This document shows positions 49,301 through 62,500 of a stretch of 64,000 nucleotides of DNA, piece by piece (within the stretch, counting starts at the first letter, position 1; each line of letters opens with the position of its first letter). The notes below the pieces were generated by a model. It worked only from the letters and a program-made list of their open reading frames with translations, did not search any database and was not told where the DNA came from. A program made the position numbers and the translations under genes. This DNA is from Cucumis sativus (Eukaryota > Streptophyta > Magnoliopsida > Cucurbitales > Cucurbitaceae): positions 14,136,001-14,200,000 of the forward strand of contig NC_026656.2 in NCBI RefSeq assembly GCF_000004075.3, given 5' to 3'.

Positions 49301-51901
49301 CTAAAGAAAGTGCTCTAGTTGGTTGAATGAGATTGAGAATAGCATATAGAAAGACATGTCTCACATTGAAGGCAACCAGAACCAGAAGTAATTTAGAAGA
49401 ATCTTACCTTGCCATCATATTCTTGCCTTAATAGCACTTCTGGAGCAATGTATGCAGGTGTTCCGACTGTTGACTTTGGTTGTGAATGGAGCACAGATGA
49501 CTGAGAAATATAATGAATATAAGCTATTGTGTCATGATGATGCCACAAAGCAATAATTTGAAAGAATTGATTCAACATATATATCTTTACATAGAAACTT
49601 AAGTAGAAAATAAAGTCGATGAATAAGATAAAATCTGACTACCCAACCACAGACCTTCCGCAGCCATGAAGCTTGGGATCTGATAGATAGAACTAAATCT
49701 AGATTCAAATCTTGTCTAGCACATGTATATAAAACAAGATTAAAAGAGCACATCAACCTTCAAGAGAAACATAAAAGGTTAGCTGACATCTAGACAAGAA
49801 ATTTTCTTCAAACCCAAGATACTATAAAAGGGGGCAAAACAGGAAGGCATTCCACACAATTGAACAAATATATCAAAATTGGAAGTTGCAAAGAGAAAAT
49901 ACCGAAGAAGTAAAAATTGAAATATCGGCTAAATTTTGTGTAATTTAAACAAAAACTAATAGTTGCAATGGAAAAAAGAGAAATCAATACCTTTGAGTAG
50001 CCAAAGTCACATATCTTCAAACGAGGGGCTGGACTTCCATCCAGTAAGGTGTTCTCCAACTTCAAGTCCCGGTGACACACTTGCTTCACCAATAAAAGCA
50101 AGTAGAAGAAATAAAAAAAAACAAATTTTCCACTTCCTTTCAAGGACAGGATTTTACAGAAGAAGAAGATAAGGATTGAAGATGCATATAACAGTTCAAG
50201 TACCATTGCATGGCAGTAGCTGACTCCCGATATTAGTTGTTGAAAGAAGAAGCGAGCCTACACCAAGACAATAATAACTTCATGAGAAGAGGGAACAAAT
50301 AGAAAGAAAAAAAAACAGAAGGTCAAATTCAGGAATCTAGACCTCATCTTCACTAAAGCGTCCTGCATTGCTTATACGCTCAAAGAGCTCTCCTCCAGAA
50401 GCATATTCCATTACAATTGCAAGATGGGTAGTGGTCAAGATGACCTACATACATGACAGCAATAACCAAAGGTAGAAATCAGTCAATAATACTTGAGTTA
50501 GAAGCAACACGGAATGAAGTAATAAAGTGAGTTGACAGAAAAATCTCCCAAAAAATAACTAAATACTTGAGAGACTACCTCTTTGAACCTGACTATGTTA
50601 GGGTGCCTCAATGACCTGTGATTGATGATTTCTCGCTGAACATTTTCATCTATCTACAAGACAGTTTCATATGAATTAGCCTTCGATAAGGAGCTAGTCC
50701 ACTAACTATTATTATTTCAAAAGAAACAACATTTTTCATTGAAGAAATGGAAAGAGACTAATGCTCAAAAGATACAAACTTCAAAAGGAGTGAAAAGTAA
50801 AGAAAATTACAATTTAAATTAATATCATAAAGAGAAAAGCCAACAATGGAAAAAGAAAATCTAATTATTTGAACAGAAAAAAAAAAAACCCAAGTTGAAG
50901 GAAAAAATGGAATTGTCTTTAAAGATTTAGTCTATGGGTACATGTTTTCTGGTAGCTTTATCTTATCAAAGTATCCCAAATGGGTTCTGTTTTCTTGTAA
51001 TTGAATAGTTCTACTATTTACATATAAGAACATGCCAATCCTCAAACAGAACATTACTCAACAACCTACCTCAAAATGAAATACGGGAGCTACGATAACT
51101 AAAGAAAGGTGGAAAAGTTAGGAGCATTAAATAAAATTCTCATGCCACTCTCTTTCACACTGTCGATTCATATAAATTTCCAAAAAGAAGAAATGGACAA
51201 AAACAAACATAGCTCCTCATCAATCGGCCACAGTTTACAGGGAATTTCATCCTTATACGCATCAATTACTACAGCTAGTTCTCATGTTAAAAAAGAAAAT
51301 TTCCCAAAATACATAAATAGTAATAGGAAAGAAAAAGAAACCAAAGAAATGTGAAGGAAAATCCCAAAATCCAAATTCCAAATTGAGATATTTCAAATTC
51401 CCAAGTAACAGATAAAAAAGAAAAGCACCCAATCACAAGATTTTTGTTTGAGTTAAAAAGAAATAAAAAGAGTCATAAAAGCACCTAAACCCAATGATTA
51501 AAAGTAGAACAGAACAGAACAGAACAAACAACTGTAAGTCACACCAGCAACGGAAGCAAAAAAAACACCCAAAGCTAATCAACAACACCAACAAAGAAAA
51601 AGCTAAAACCTAAACTTCATTTAATTTTTTTCAAAAAAGTGAAAGATTAAGCTCCAGAAGCTCATGTAAAAAAAAAAAAAAAAAGCTAAGAATCAAAGAG
51701 TTAATGAAACAATCCAGTGTTCACCTTATCTCCTCGCTCAATATACTTAACAGCAACGAGCTCTTTAGTATGCTTGTCTCTCATCAACCTGGCAACCCCA
51801 AAGTTCCCGGAGCCAATATCTCGAACGAAATCATAGCGGTCACTGTCGTGCATAATCGGCATATCCATGGCCGGCCCCACAGTAATCGTCGCCCGATCCA
51901 T
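46333..51901 (-). CDS. SnRK2.2-like: SnRK2 protein kinase, subclass III (SnRK2.2/2.3-like)
   Basis: Exons in transcript order: 51725-51901, 50579-50653, 50343-50444, 50204-50257, 49991-50083, 49408-49500, 47215-47319, 47032-47130, 46333-46626; 363 aa, all phases consistent. Kinase signatures: GSGNFG at 30-35, ATP-binding Lys52, HRDLKLEN with catalytic Asp142, DFG at 162-164, and activation-loop Ser177 in SKSTVGTP-like context, equivalent to OST1 Ser175. The SnRK2 box ([16 protein letters not shown]) is followed by an Asp-rich domain II ending [10 protein letters not shown], the part that contacts PP2C phosphatases. [18 protein letters not shown] and PMQSLD fit SnRK2.2/2.3 better than OST1. 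Subclass III kinases are released from PP2C when PYR/PYL receptors bind abscisic acid, then phosphorylate ABF transcription factors and channels. Intron 6 (2.1 kb) carries a LINE fragment. Confidence 0.96.
48085..49255 (+). mobile_element. degenerate LINE (non-LTR) fragment in SnRK2 intron 6
   Basis: Plus-strand translations in shifting frames give [19 protein letters not shown] near 48095, [14 protein letters not shown] near 48340, [20 protein letters not shown] near 48840 and [19 protein letters not shown] near 49050. These follow the order of a plant LINE C-terminus: post-RT segment, 'W.D.W.G..PL' motif, zinc-binding zf-RVT region, then the terminal 'ERNN.VF' region. An A-rich tail (aagaaaataaataaaagag) lies at about 49240. 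The copy is 5'-truncated, full of stops and inactive, and lies antisense to the kinase gene. Confidence 0.75.
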
Positions 51902-52420
51902 TCTTCAAAGACTCCGATGTAGTCCCGATCACATAAAGAGAGAAATGGAAAGGGTTGAGTGGATCGGAAATTGGAATAGCTGGAGCTTGTATGGGAAGTC
52001 CACCGGTGAGATGAATGAATTCTCCAAAGAAGTGTGAAAGGGGTTGTCAGTGAATTTAGAGATTAAGCAATCGGAGAGAGAGAGAGAGAGAGATGGTCGG
52101 CGACGGATTAATATCTATGGACAGTGAACGGAGAAATAGGATTATTTTATTATTATTATTATTATTTTGAAGAGAGGATATTTTAGGCAGTAAATAAGAA
52201 GAAAAGAGATGAAGACGAAACTGTGTCGTTTAATGGGAAAAGGGGAGAGAAATACGACGTCGTAAATAGAGGAATTGGATTTGTTTCTTTGGCCGTCTTT
52301 GTTTGTCCAATGAAATTGACGTTTCCTTTTCTCTTTCCCTTTTGGTTTTTTTTTTGGGTTTAAATTCCTAAAATATCCTTAATTTGGATAATTCTGGTCC
52401 GGTTCACGTGAATCCAAAGT
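51902..52420 (-). promoter_or_regulatory. 5' leader and proximal promoter of the SnRK2 gene
   Basis: Directly upstream of the kinase ATG. It includes a GA run (52074-52092), an ATT run (52148-52166), a 12-bp palindrome TACGACGTCGTA at 52253-52264 and a G-box CACGTG at 52405-52410. ACGT-core elements of these kinds are bZIP sites. An ABRE-like role would fit an ABA-pathway gene, but this is inference from motif presence only. Confidence 0.45.
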
Positions 52421-53823
52421 GTCAAACCGTTAAGAGCTCAATTCCACTACGCTACTCCCCACGTTTTCAATTCTTATTCCCCTTTTAGGATAAATCACTT
52501 TATCTTCATATATTCATAACACTCCAAACCTCACATCATAATAATAATACAACGTTGTAATAGTATCTCTCGTCCAACACTAATCTTAATTGTTCATCTC
52601 ATTCGCTTACTCTAACGTTGATTTTTCTTCTTTTATAACTTATTGTTTAGTCTAATTTAATCATAAGTACGACTATGTTATCTAGATTTGCAACATTTTG
52701 TTTGCTTAAAATGACACATATTAACACAGGAAAGTCCAGTGAGTTAGATACCAACTTGTTATGGATAAAAGATTTTTCACGCATCTTCATAGTGTGATAT
52801 GTATGATATAGTTTATTTTTCGGATAATAACTCTTGTATGTTTTATTTTTTGAATCAAACTATAAAATGTTTCATACTTGTGGGGATGGTATTGTCTCTC
52901 GCACGTATATGTTCGTAATCTTCATCCTATATAGTTAATTAATGTGAAACTTTGATCACTACACTATCAAAGTTTCTCTCTTTTTAAAGACTTATCAAAT
53001 CTTTGTTCTACAATCAAATATTATTTTGTCAACATGGCTAAATTGAGATGTGGGGCTCTAGCTATACCAGTTATTGTCAAGGCAATGTGAATGTGAAACT
53101 ATATTTGTGTTATTGACAACAACTTCTACTGCTCATTCTACTTTTGGTCTATTAATATATGTTTGGTTTGAAAAGAAAATCTTATAATTACACGAGAGAA
53201 ATTTTAAGACTTTGAATCAACTAAATGTAGAATCTATTCTACATACAACATTAGATAAGTTTCACTTTAGAAAAAGAAATATATAATAATAAAAAGTTAG
53301 TGTAAGAGAGAACATGAGATATAATTTACTAAAGTCTCTCTTTATAAAAGAAAAAAATTAAGAAAGAAACCTTTGGGTTGAAAAGAATCAATCTTTATCA
53401 AAGAATTGTCTTTTTAAGTATAGATATTGTATGCATTACTTTTTTCTTCAAAATATATATTTTCTATACTTATTTTGAATTAACGAAGAATTTACTACGT
53501 AATTTTAAATTATACATTAGAAAATTAAGATTTTGAAATAACTTTGATTGCAGTTAATTAAAAACTACAAAATACCCATAAGACGATTGTTATAATTTTA
53601 AATAGTTATTTGGGAGTCCGATTTAATAAAACATCTTACATATAAATCGATAAATTAAAAAACAAATTTCTTTTTTATAGATTATAATAACGATGGTTGA
53701 AAATATAATTTTTTAATATAAAGACTAAATTGTTTCTTACTTTTTCACTTAAACAAATTTAAATGTATAGAGATTAAAAAAAAACTATTAAAAGTATTTA
53801 CAAAAGCAAATATTTTAATATAT

Positions 53824-53827
<4 letters not shown>

Positions 53828-53855
<28 letters not shown>
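53828..53855. repeat. (TA)n microsatellite
   Basis: An alternating TA run of about 28 bp. Confidence 0.95.
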
Positions 53856-53859
<4 letters not shown>

Positions 53860-54321
53860 GAAGGAGAAGAAAGGAAGAGGATAAACGGTGGGAATGGACG
53901 GAGTTTGTGAAGGCGTTATCTACCGTTTGATTTTTACTTACCTAACTTCCAAAATGGGTCCCACGGATAAAGGTTAGGGATACAATGGTAAATTCGTTCA
54001 ATGCACTTTCCTCCACTCACTCAATGTGAAGAAATCTTCGTAACAAAGAAAAGGCCATGATGGTAAATTCCTTTTTCTCATCCTTGATTGATTTTGACGG
54101 CTACGATGGACCTGATTACTTCCAAATGATTAGATGAGATTGTAGCCGTACGATTCCATCCACCCGCTTTCAGTTTCTTATTGGGTCAAAGTCAAAGCTT
54201 CTTCTTCTTCTTCCAAGTTTCTTTGTGTTCTTAATCCTAAATTTAGGTTTAGTTAATAAATTTGGTGTTATTGTTTTTGAGTTAAAATATTTTTCTTAGA
54301 AAAATGTTTTAGATGTATTGC

Positions 54322-54401
54322 AGTTTAAAATTTTCTTTATTTTATAGACGAGAGTTCAGTAGTGTAGTTTAAATTTTTCTTATTTTATAGACGAGAGTTC
54401 A
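54322..54401. repeat. tandem repeat, two diverged 37-bp copies
   Basis: Copies at 54322-54358 and 54366-54401 share 'ttttatagacgagagttca' and a T-rich half, differing by a one-base indel and few substitutions. Confidence 0.9.
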
Positions 54402-56212
54402 TTACTTCTTTGAATCTTTCAGATGGTGAGACAATTGTACTTTTAATATTTTGTTAAAATTGAGTGGTTTGATTTTGAGTAAGATTTTTTTGTTATAAAA
54501 TTAATATATTATTTTGAACTAATGTTAAATAATTTTGTTAATGTGTCTTTTATGTATTGTGTATTGTACTTGTTAGTCACTCATATTTCACTTTTATAAT
54601 AACCTTCTTGTTTTTTAGACTCATTTTTGTTGTAGACGGTACATGCTTGACCTAAGGATTTAGAAAGTGGCTAGAAGTAGAACTTCACTTCTTTATTTGA
54701 CCCAAAGAGTTCGTGGGTTTACCTAAAAACCATCCATTTTGTATCCGGTCAATGGGCTAAGGCAACTCTTTAGATTACTCGAAAATTTTATTAAAACTCA
54801 AACATAAGTCATATGGTATAATAAAAGAAGATGAAACATTTGCAAATTTAACTAAATTTAGTTGTTAGTAAATGAGACTAATTCAAGTTGAAAAATTACA
54901 AATTTAACTTTCATACTTGAGTCAAATTTGTATATGAAACATTTCAAAGTTTTTAATTAATAATGAATTATATTTGGGTTGGATTTAACGAGTGTTGAAC
55001 AAAACTAACACACATGCGACAAATATTGAAGAGAAGTGGATAACCAAGTCGAATTGGTTAATAAACCCTAGTTAGTCATTTGATACGACGATTCGTTAAG
55101 TTTAATTACTTAAATACAAACATTACGAGTTAAGTCAAGTCAAGTGATAGGAGGTATAATTAGCTAGTTATTGTATAAAGTTCATATTACCCCTAATAAC
55201 AAGTCATTTTTTGGGCCTAGCTAGACGACTTGAATAAGATGTTGAGGTACTTGGATGGGATTAAAGTTATCTAGAAAACTCTTCATTTATTTATTTTAGT
55301 TTTTGCTTACATCATGTCAATGGTAGAGGGTGATCAAGTCTAAGACTTTGTTAACCTCTTCCATTATATAATATACACTCTTTTGTCTGTCCAAAGCACA
55401 TGAATCCTTTATTTGATGATGTTCATGGCAATATTTTATGTTAGTGGTTGGCCAAATGTTAGAACTCTTATAATAGAAAATGTTTTTTTACTAGTAAAAG
55501 AATACCTAGCGTTTAGATTTCATGACACCCGTTCGATCTTTATTGATTCACTTTGATCTTCGTATTAGAAAGAAAGGATCAAGGATATATTCCTCAATTT
55601 GTATGAAAACTTACAAGGAAAATCTAAAAAGTAAAACTCCAAAAGTATATGTCGGAAGTAAACAATATTACATACTATTATAGATTTACAGGATTATCGT
55701 TGTCTTTAGCACTTCATGCTTCTAGAATTAACGTTCATTTTAATTTTTGCATTTTTACAATATCTTTATCTTTAGGGTTTGTATATAACTTTCGAAATGT
55801 TTGTAATTTTGATCACTCCCTTAACACAACTTTAGTTCTTTTTCGATCATGTATTGGTCCTTATGGTGCAGAGTTTGGTTAAATTTCACGAATCATAGTT
55901 TGTAAAATGTTGTTCTTTGAAACACTTTGATTGATTTTCGGTAACATGCTCATCTAAAGTCTAAATCATAACTTAAACTTCCTATATAATATGCTTATTA
56001 TTTTGAAAGTAATTAAATTAACATTGACAAAAATTTCCTCATCAATCTATAGCGCCCTCTAGATGCTATTCTACTTATGAGAAAAAATATTTGGCTATTC
56101 ATAGATGGATCCATATATGGTCAAATATATATATATATATAACTTCTTGAAAATCTTGAGAAGTTACCTACTCCATTAAAACGAATTTAATGGAATACGT
56201 AATGGAATTGTG

Positions 56213-56301
56213 TACCTATTAGAAACAAACAAATGAATTAATATCAACCATCATTTACCTATTAGAAACAAACAAATGAATTAATATCAACCATCATTTA
56301 C
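56213..56301. repeat. perfect 43-bp tandem duplication
   Basis: The unit containing 'attagaaacaaacaaatgaa' and 'taatatcaaccatcattta' occurs twice back to back with no difference (period 43: copies begin at about 56214 and 56257). Identity in non-coding DNA implies a recent event. Confidence 0.95.
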
Positions 56302-58150
56302 ATCATTCATGTAAAAAAATGTCATTTAATTTTAAATATATCTCACCAACTTCTATCATTTATGTTTGACTTATGTATAGCCACATCTAATTTAATATAA
56401 ACCATTGACTTATGTGAGTAAAACGGGTTGAAATCAATGTATAGCTTGCGTTTGGAGTTAAAATTGTCGATTATTACATGAGAGTGAATAACATGTTAAC
56501 GTCAATGATTTTATTACACAACCAACAAATGGTTGTCACATTCGCTCGCCAAACCTGCTACCTAAAAGTTCTTTAGAAGAAAATGTTTATTGTAAATTAT
56601 TTAGAAAGTAACCTTGCTACCAAGGATGGCCATGCAAACTTGAACGATATGCATCATGATATATACTTTAACTAGTGAGACTCCAAGTTTAACAAACCTT
56701 GATGAAGATTGATTTGCTGATGCTTAATTTTCGCTATATTTTTTGTTATTTAATGTTAATTTTATTTCTTTATGTTTATTTATTAATTTGACTAAGATCA
56801 ATTTGGGGCCAACTAAACCATTATAGGATCATGTTTCTATTTTTGGCTAGGAAATGCCAAATGATAAATCTCATTATGGGCCAATGTTAATACACAACCA
56901 TTATTAGTGGAGCATAAACAATCAAATTATTTGTAGAGAAGAAAAAGATATTTTAAATTATAAATTAAATGAAGTTTGGGGTTTTTTTTTCTTCTTTTTG
57001 GCTTTTTCTTTGATGTTGAACAAAATGATACACTATTTATATTCTAGAGACTATTTGAAATCAAGATATGAACGTTGAGTAAACATATACTGAGTTGCTT
57101 GTTTTTGGATTTCATGTTTGCAATATTAACATTAACATTAACATTTGCGTTCTTAGTCAAATTTTAAAAAATAAAAACTATTTCCCCTCTAAAACTTTGG
57201 TTAGGTTTTGAATCCATTCCTAAAATCTACCAATAACCATTTAGACTAATGGATGAAAATGATGTTTATATGGTTAATTTAAAACTTAACCTAAAAACCA
57301 AATAATTATGAAATGAAATGAGATCTTTTAATTTAAATAGAATGTTGGAATATCTTAAATTTGTTATATAGTGCTTCAATCAACTATGTATAAGAGTTTG
57401 ATTATTCGTAATGAACTAAAGTCTAGGAACTGCACCCTCGAAATATAAGTAGAATTCGTATTTTTCAAAACAAGAAATATAATTTAAATTTCTTACAAAT
57501 TAAATTAACTTCTCCATCTTATGTATAAACAAAATAGATAAAGTTAAGAACTCGATTATTTTAAATGAATGAATCAAATAGAAAAAATTCATCAACTTTA
57601 ATCACACAAATGGATTTAAGGTTTCAATTACCTTTAAGAACGATGAAATGACGGAATAAAGACAATTTTCTTTTTTTATAAACTTTGATAATCGAAAATC
57701 TCTCCTTTGAGAAGGGATAGTTACAATCACATACAATTTTATTCATTTTTAAAACTTAGACAATATCATTCATATTCTTTTATTCCACTACTATTTAAAC
57801 CACTTTATTTAACTACTTTACTGTCTCGATAAAAAAAATTTCATACTACATTAGTATAATGTAGGATTGAGTTTGACAATATTAGAAATATATTGATAAA
57901 GAAGACTTTCGTGTATGAACTCATTGAATATGTAGTCCTTGTTTTCAACATGTCTATCCTCTCACATCAACATCTATTAATGAGATTGAATTCAAAAAAC
58001 CAATCCAACTAGTATGTATTACAATTATGGGTTGGTGTGGGTTGCCTTGCCGCTTGGGAAGTTTGGCCATAGCTAACAGAAAGGCAGTGACTCGGCAGAA
58101 TTGAAGATTTTGACTCATTGGTTTTTCAGTGGACGAGTCGAGTACCGACC

Positions 58151-59561
58151 CTCGACTCACTGGAAGATCAAAAATCACTTTCACTCCTCTTCTTTCCTTC
58201 CCTTTTGTGACGTTTTGTCAAACCAGAAAAATAAAAAAAGAGCCATGGGGTATTTGACGTTTTGTGGGATGTGGTGGAAATTTTGCGGAGGACCCACTTG
58301 CAGAGGAGGATCAAGAGAAATTTGTTGAACCCATTAGACTCTTCCCTCATCTGGGTTTGATCCTTTTTCTCTTGTTTTCTTCTATTCTCTTTTTTTTTTT
58401 CTTTGTTTTTTATGATGAACAAGTGTTTTTGATACAATTTTCAGCTTTTGGTGTTTTATTTTATCACCCCATTTCAGTCTGGAATAGAGTGGAATTCAAG
58501 TATCCTTTCTTTTACGCCTTGAATTCTCTTTTGTATTACCCTTTTTTTGCTTTTTCTTAGTTGAATTGTTCTTTTGACTTTGCTTGTTCAGGAAAGTTTC
58601 AGCTATTTTCAGAGGGAAAGTTCGGCTTTGGATATGCTAAGGAGAATATCTTTGTGTCATTTATTTCTTTTTTGAGGACTATGCATTGGTGGGGTTCTGA
58701 AGTTCTATCTGATCTAAGATTTTTCCGATCCAACAGTCTCTGCAGCTTCTATTGCTTTTTTCAGGTGGAATGGAATTGATTTCTCTTTTACTTGATATTG
58801 TTCTTCCTTCAATCCCTGTTGCCTTTCCTTTGAACACTGGTGTTTCGATGACGGTTTTTGGTGGTTTTTCAAACGAAGCCTTTTGGCTTTTGATTATTGA
58901 AGCAGAGATGGGTTTATCAAGAAGCTATTGGTTTTTATCTTGTACCATCTTCAAGAAGAATTGGCTTACTTCTTGTACGTCAAGTTTGGAAGTTGTTAAT
59001 TTCATGATTTTAGAATCTTCCGTTCAATGGGTAGATTTGTTCTCTTTCTGGTCTGGGTTTAGAGTGTAATGTCTCTGGATGTGAAAAGTTCCATTTTTGT
59101 GAAGTATCACTGTTTTATTTTCTTTCGTGGCTTTGCGTGCGGAAATTTAAAAATCTGTTTTCTTTCTAATGATTTTTATAGCTACTAGATGTTTCTGTAC
59201 AGCGTGGATGCCACTGTGCGATGCATTGGAGTTTCTAGGAAATGCCATTGGGTCTATATTAAGCTTCAGTTGGCTGAAGTCTTACTTGTCCTGCAAATGT
59301 TGTATTAGCTTTGGTTCATTTGAGAAAATTGGGACGGACATTATTCTTTCTCTGCTCGATGGATTCTGTTGCTACCTTTTTCTTGTTGCTGTATTGCTTG
59401 CTGCAAACCTATATGTTTCAACTACGTTGACCTATTGAAAAAGATTTGTGCATCACATATACATTTCAGAATTTAGGGTGGATGATTTCAAGTTCCTGAC
59501 TGAATAACTTGCTGCAGGAAAAAGTATAGTAGCCGAACAATCCAATACTAAAGTTTCTAGT
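58151..59561 (+). promoter_or_regulatory. probable promoter and intron-containing 5' leader of the DAR1-like gene
   Basis: A strong acceptor (CTTGCTGCAG) at 59517 precedes the coding exon by 44 nt, so a leader intron is likely. The sequence from about 58260 to 59510 is T-rich with many short open frames but no protein motif, as expected for a first intron. Upstream donor and transcription start were not fixed; a start near 58150-58300 is a guess. Confidence 0.4.
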
Positions 59562-62500
59562 ATGGGTTGGTGGACTAAGCTTTTCAAAGGCCATAAAAGC
59601 TCATACAGGGAAAGTTATGGAGATAGAATTTGGGATGAACCTCGAACCTCTGTGGTAGGAATCTGGTTTTAGTACTCATTTTATTTTATTTTGCTGTTTC
59701 TGCTGTTTTGTCCTAGGTGGATATACATCCGACCACTTCATAGACAGTAACTACAATTACATTGTTGAACAAGAGGAATGGTTATGGTGCCGGAATATGA
59801 CGTATACAATACAGACTTAAAATACTTCTCTATACTCAGTGCTGATTTGTATTCGTGTAAAACTTGACCGCAGGAGGAATTGACAGAATATGAACAAGAG
59901 GAAATTGATTATGCAATTGCACTTTCGCTTTCGGTAGAAGATCAAAATGGGAAAGCAGTGAAAGGTGAATTTGGCTGAAATTTTGCAATCTGTGATTTGT
60001 TGACATATCTTATGAGGAATTTCTAAAGTCTATCGTGTGTTCATCACTTGGTGTGTGTTTGGTAAAGCAGGAAGATAGTTATCACAGAATGAAGCATAAG
60101 ATATAAGAAATTAACTTATCAATTATCATCACTGTATATATTAATTATTTCAATGATGGTTAGCTCATGTTTGACAATAAGCAATAAGTCATAGAAATTA
60201 AGAACTCGTGGCTTTGACTTCTTCAAAACACTTGTGGAAGATGTCTTAGACAATATAATACATACAAAAAACTTCCAGATACTTCAAAAATTGCTCTTGC
60301 GATTACACTTTAAGAATAGTAGGTATTGTTGATAAAACTATCATGTCAGCGGGGAGAACTATTTTAGATGTTGAAATGGTGGTCAAATGGTCCTATATTG
60401 TTTCTTGTTAAACAAATGAAGAACTCACGGAAAACAAGGGTGGAAAATGCTGAAACAAGAGAATGTGCAATTGTGTTTTTTAATTCTCATGATTGTTAAC
60501 AACAATAAGACAATGCCAAGTTATATCAAGGTTCTATTCATAGCCTGAGTTTAGTATTTTATGTTTTGTGACTTATCAATTGCAGACGAAGAAGCTCACA
60601 GTGATGAAGATGAACACAGTACCAAAGCTGAATCAGAGGATGATGAAGAAAGTACCAAATGCCTGTCGGAGGATGATGATCAAATTTCTAAATCTCATTT
60701 GGAGGAAGATGAGCAACTGGACAAAGCTCAAATGGAGGAAGATGAGCGACTTGCTAAAGCTCAAATGGAGGAAGATGAGCGACTTGCTAAAGCTCAAATG
60801 GAGGAAGATGAGCGACTTGCTAAAGCTCAAATGGAGGAAGAGGAGCGACTTGCTAAAGCTCAATTGGAGGAAGATGAGCGGATTGCTAGCACCCTAGTGG
60901 AGGATCATGAGAAGGTCTCCACATTTCAAGCTGAAGAAGATGAGCAGTTAGCTAGAGCTCTCCAAGAAAGTCTAAACATAGAGCCACCACCTCCTAGATT
61001 TGATAGTGGAAATATTTTCAATCCTTACCCTTTCTTCTATCCACCAGGATACAGGTACGTATGGTCAACATGCATATTTTTTGGCCTCATCAAAGGGGTT
61101 GTGGCGAAAAACTAGCCTATCCACAACCTTGGTCTAGTCAATGATAAGTTTAGTTACAAGTTGCAAATACCAATGAATAGGCTTAAGATTAAAAAAATCT
61201 ATGAATTGGTTCAAAATTTCAAATCAAGCGGATGAATCAAAACTTCAATCTAACAAGTCAAACTTCTGAACCTATCATTTGTAGATTGGGCCAGATCACT
61301 TTAGGCTCAAACAGTAGTCTAGGCATGTGTAGTCTGGTTTAATATGGGCTTGTATTTCTCCCACTTACAGTATTATGACGTGATTTGCATTTTTTTAAAA
61401 TTTCTTTTCACAGACGTATGGCATGATTAAAACAATAGTGGGCAATTAGGATTCATATGCTATCTTACTCTTGTTTGTTAGCCACTGAGAATCATAGATA
61501 ACCCCTAAGGTCCTTTTAAATATCATTTGGTTTTTTGTTTTCAGTTTTAAAAACTAAGCTTATAAACTTGGCTATGAATTCAAATATCTTTTCTAAGGAA
61601 AGTGAGAATCAATGTTAGGAAATAAGGAGAAACACAACGGAAAACAGAATTATTGTCGAAAGGGGCCGAATAAAGTATACTCAACTTTTGTAGGAAACTT
61701 ATTAGCATGAATACTGAAAATCTTGTGAGGCTTCAAGCCTTGGTCTTGGCTAGACAATTAGTAACTTTTCCAACTTGCGTTGCTATTGCATGTTTATGTG
61801 GGTTTAACATGTGTCACGTGATCTATTGGGTTTCTGTATAATTGAATTTGATGGTTCTAGAAGAATAGTTATTGGACAATATGAAAAACTTACCAGAGAC
61901 CAAATGAAATCTAAGTAAGTTAATTTTTCATTTGGTTTGGTCCCAAAAACTAAACTCATATTTCATGTAGGGTCTGTGCTGGTTGCCAAACTGAGATTGG
62001 TCACGGGCGGTTTCTAAGTTGCATGGGAGCTGTTTGGCATCCAGAATGTTTTCGCTGCAATACTTGCAATGAACCCATAACAGATTATGAGGTGGATATA
62101 TAATTGAAGTTTACTGCATAGACCTTTTATAGGACTTGGCCAACAATTTTATTTATCAACATATGTCAAGAGAAGTTTTGGGAGTTTTCCATCTCTCCCA
62201 AATTCTCCTTAGGAGAACCACAACAAATTTACAGCAAAAAATCCCCTTAGAACAAACGCTCCCCTTTTTTAAAGCAGCCTCCTCTCTCCCCACACACATT
62301 CTAGCTAACAAGATCTATATAAACATATATGGGCCAACAACATGCACAGAAAACCCATTACACCCCATTACAATCCTTTTTTCTTCTTCATATGCCTACG
62401 GCTGTAAACCTTAGTGATTTGGGGCCTATCAATTTTGTAAAGGATCTTCAAATCATTTGCACTGTTGATTTGCAATTGGAACCTAAACTGTGTTTGAAAT

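Larger units (their letters stand above)
52421..58150. other. 5.7-kb intergenic stretch, no gene seen
   Basis: No coding exon recognised. It contains a TA run (53828-53855), a less AT-rich promoter-like island (53860-54240), a diverged tandem repeat (54322-54401), a perfect 43-bp tandem duplication (56213-56301) and TA runs near 56126. The open frame at 55649-55882 has no recognisable motif. Confidence 0.5.
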
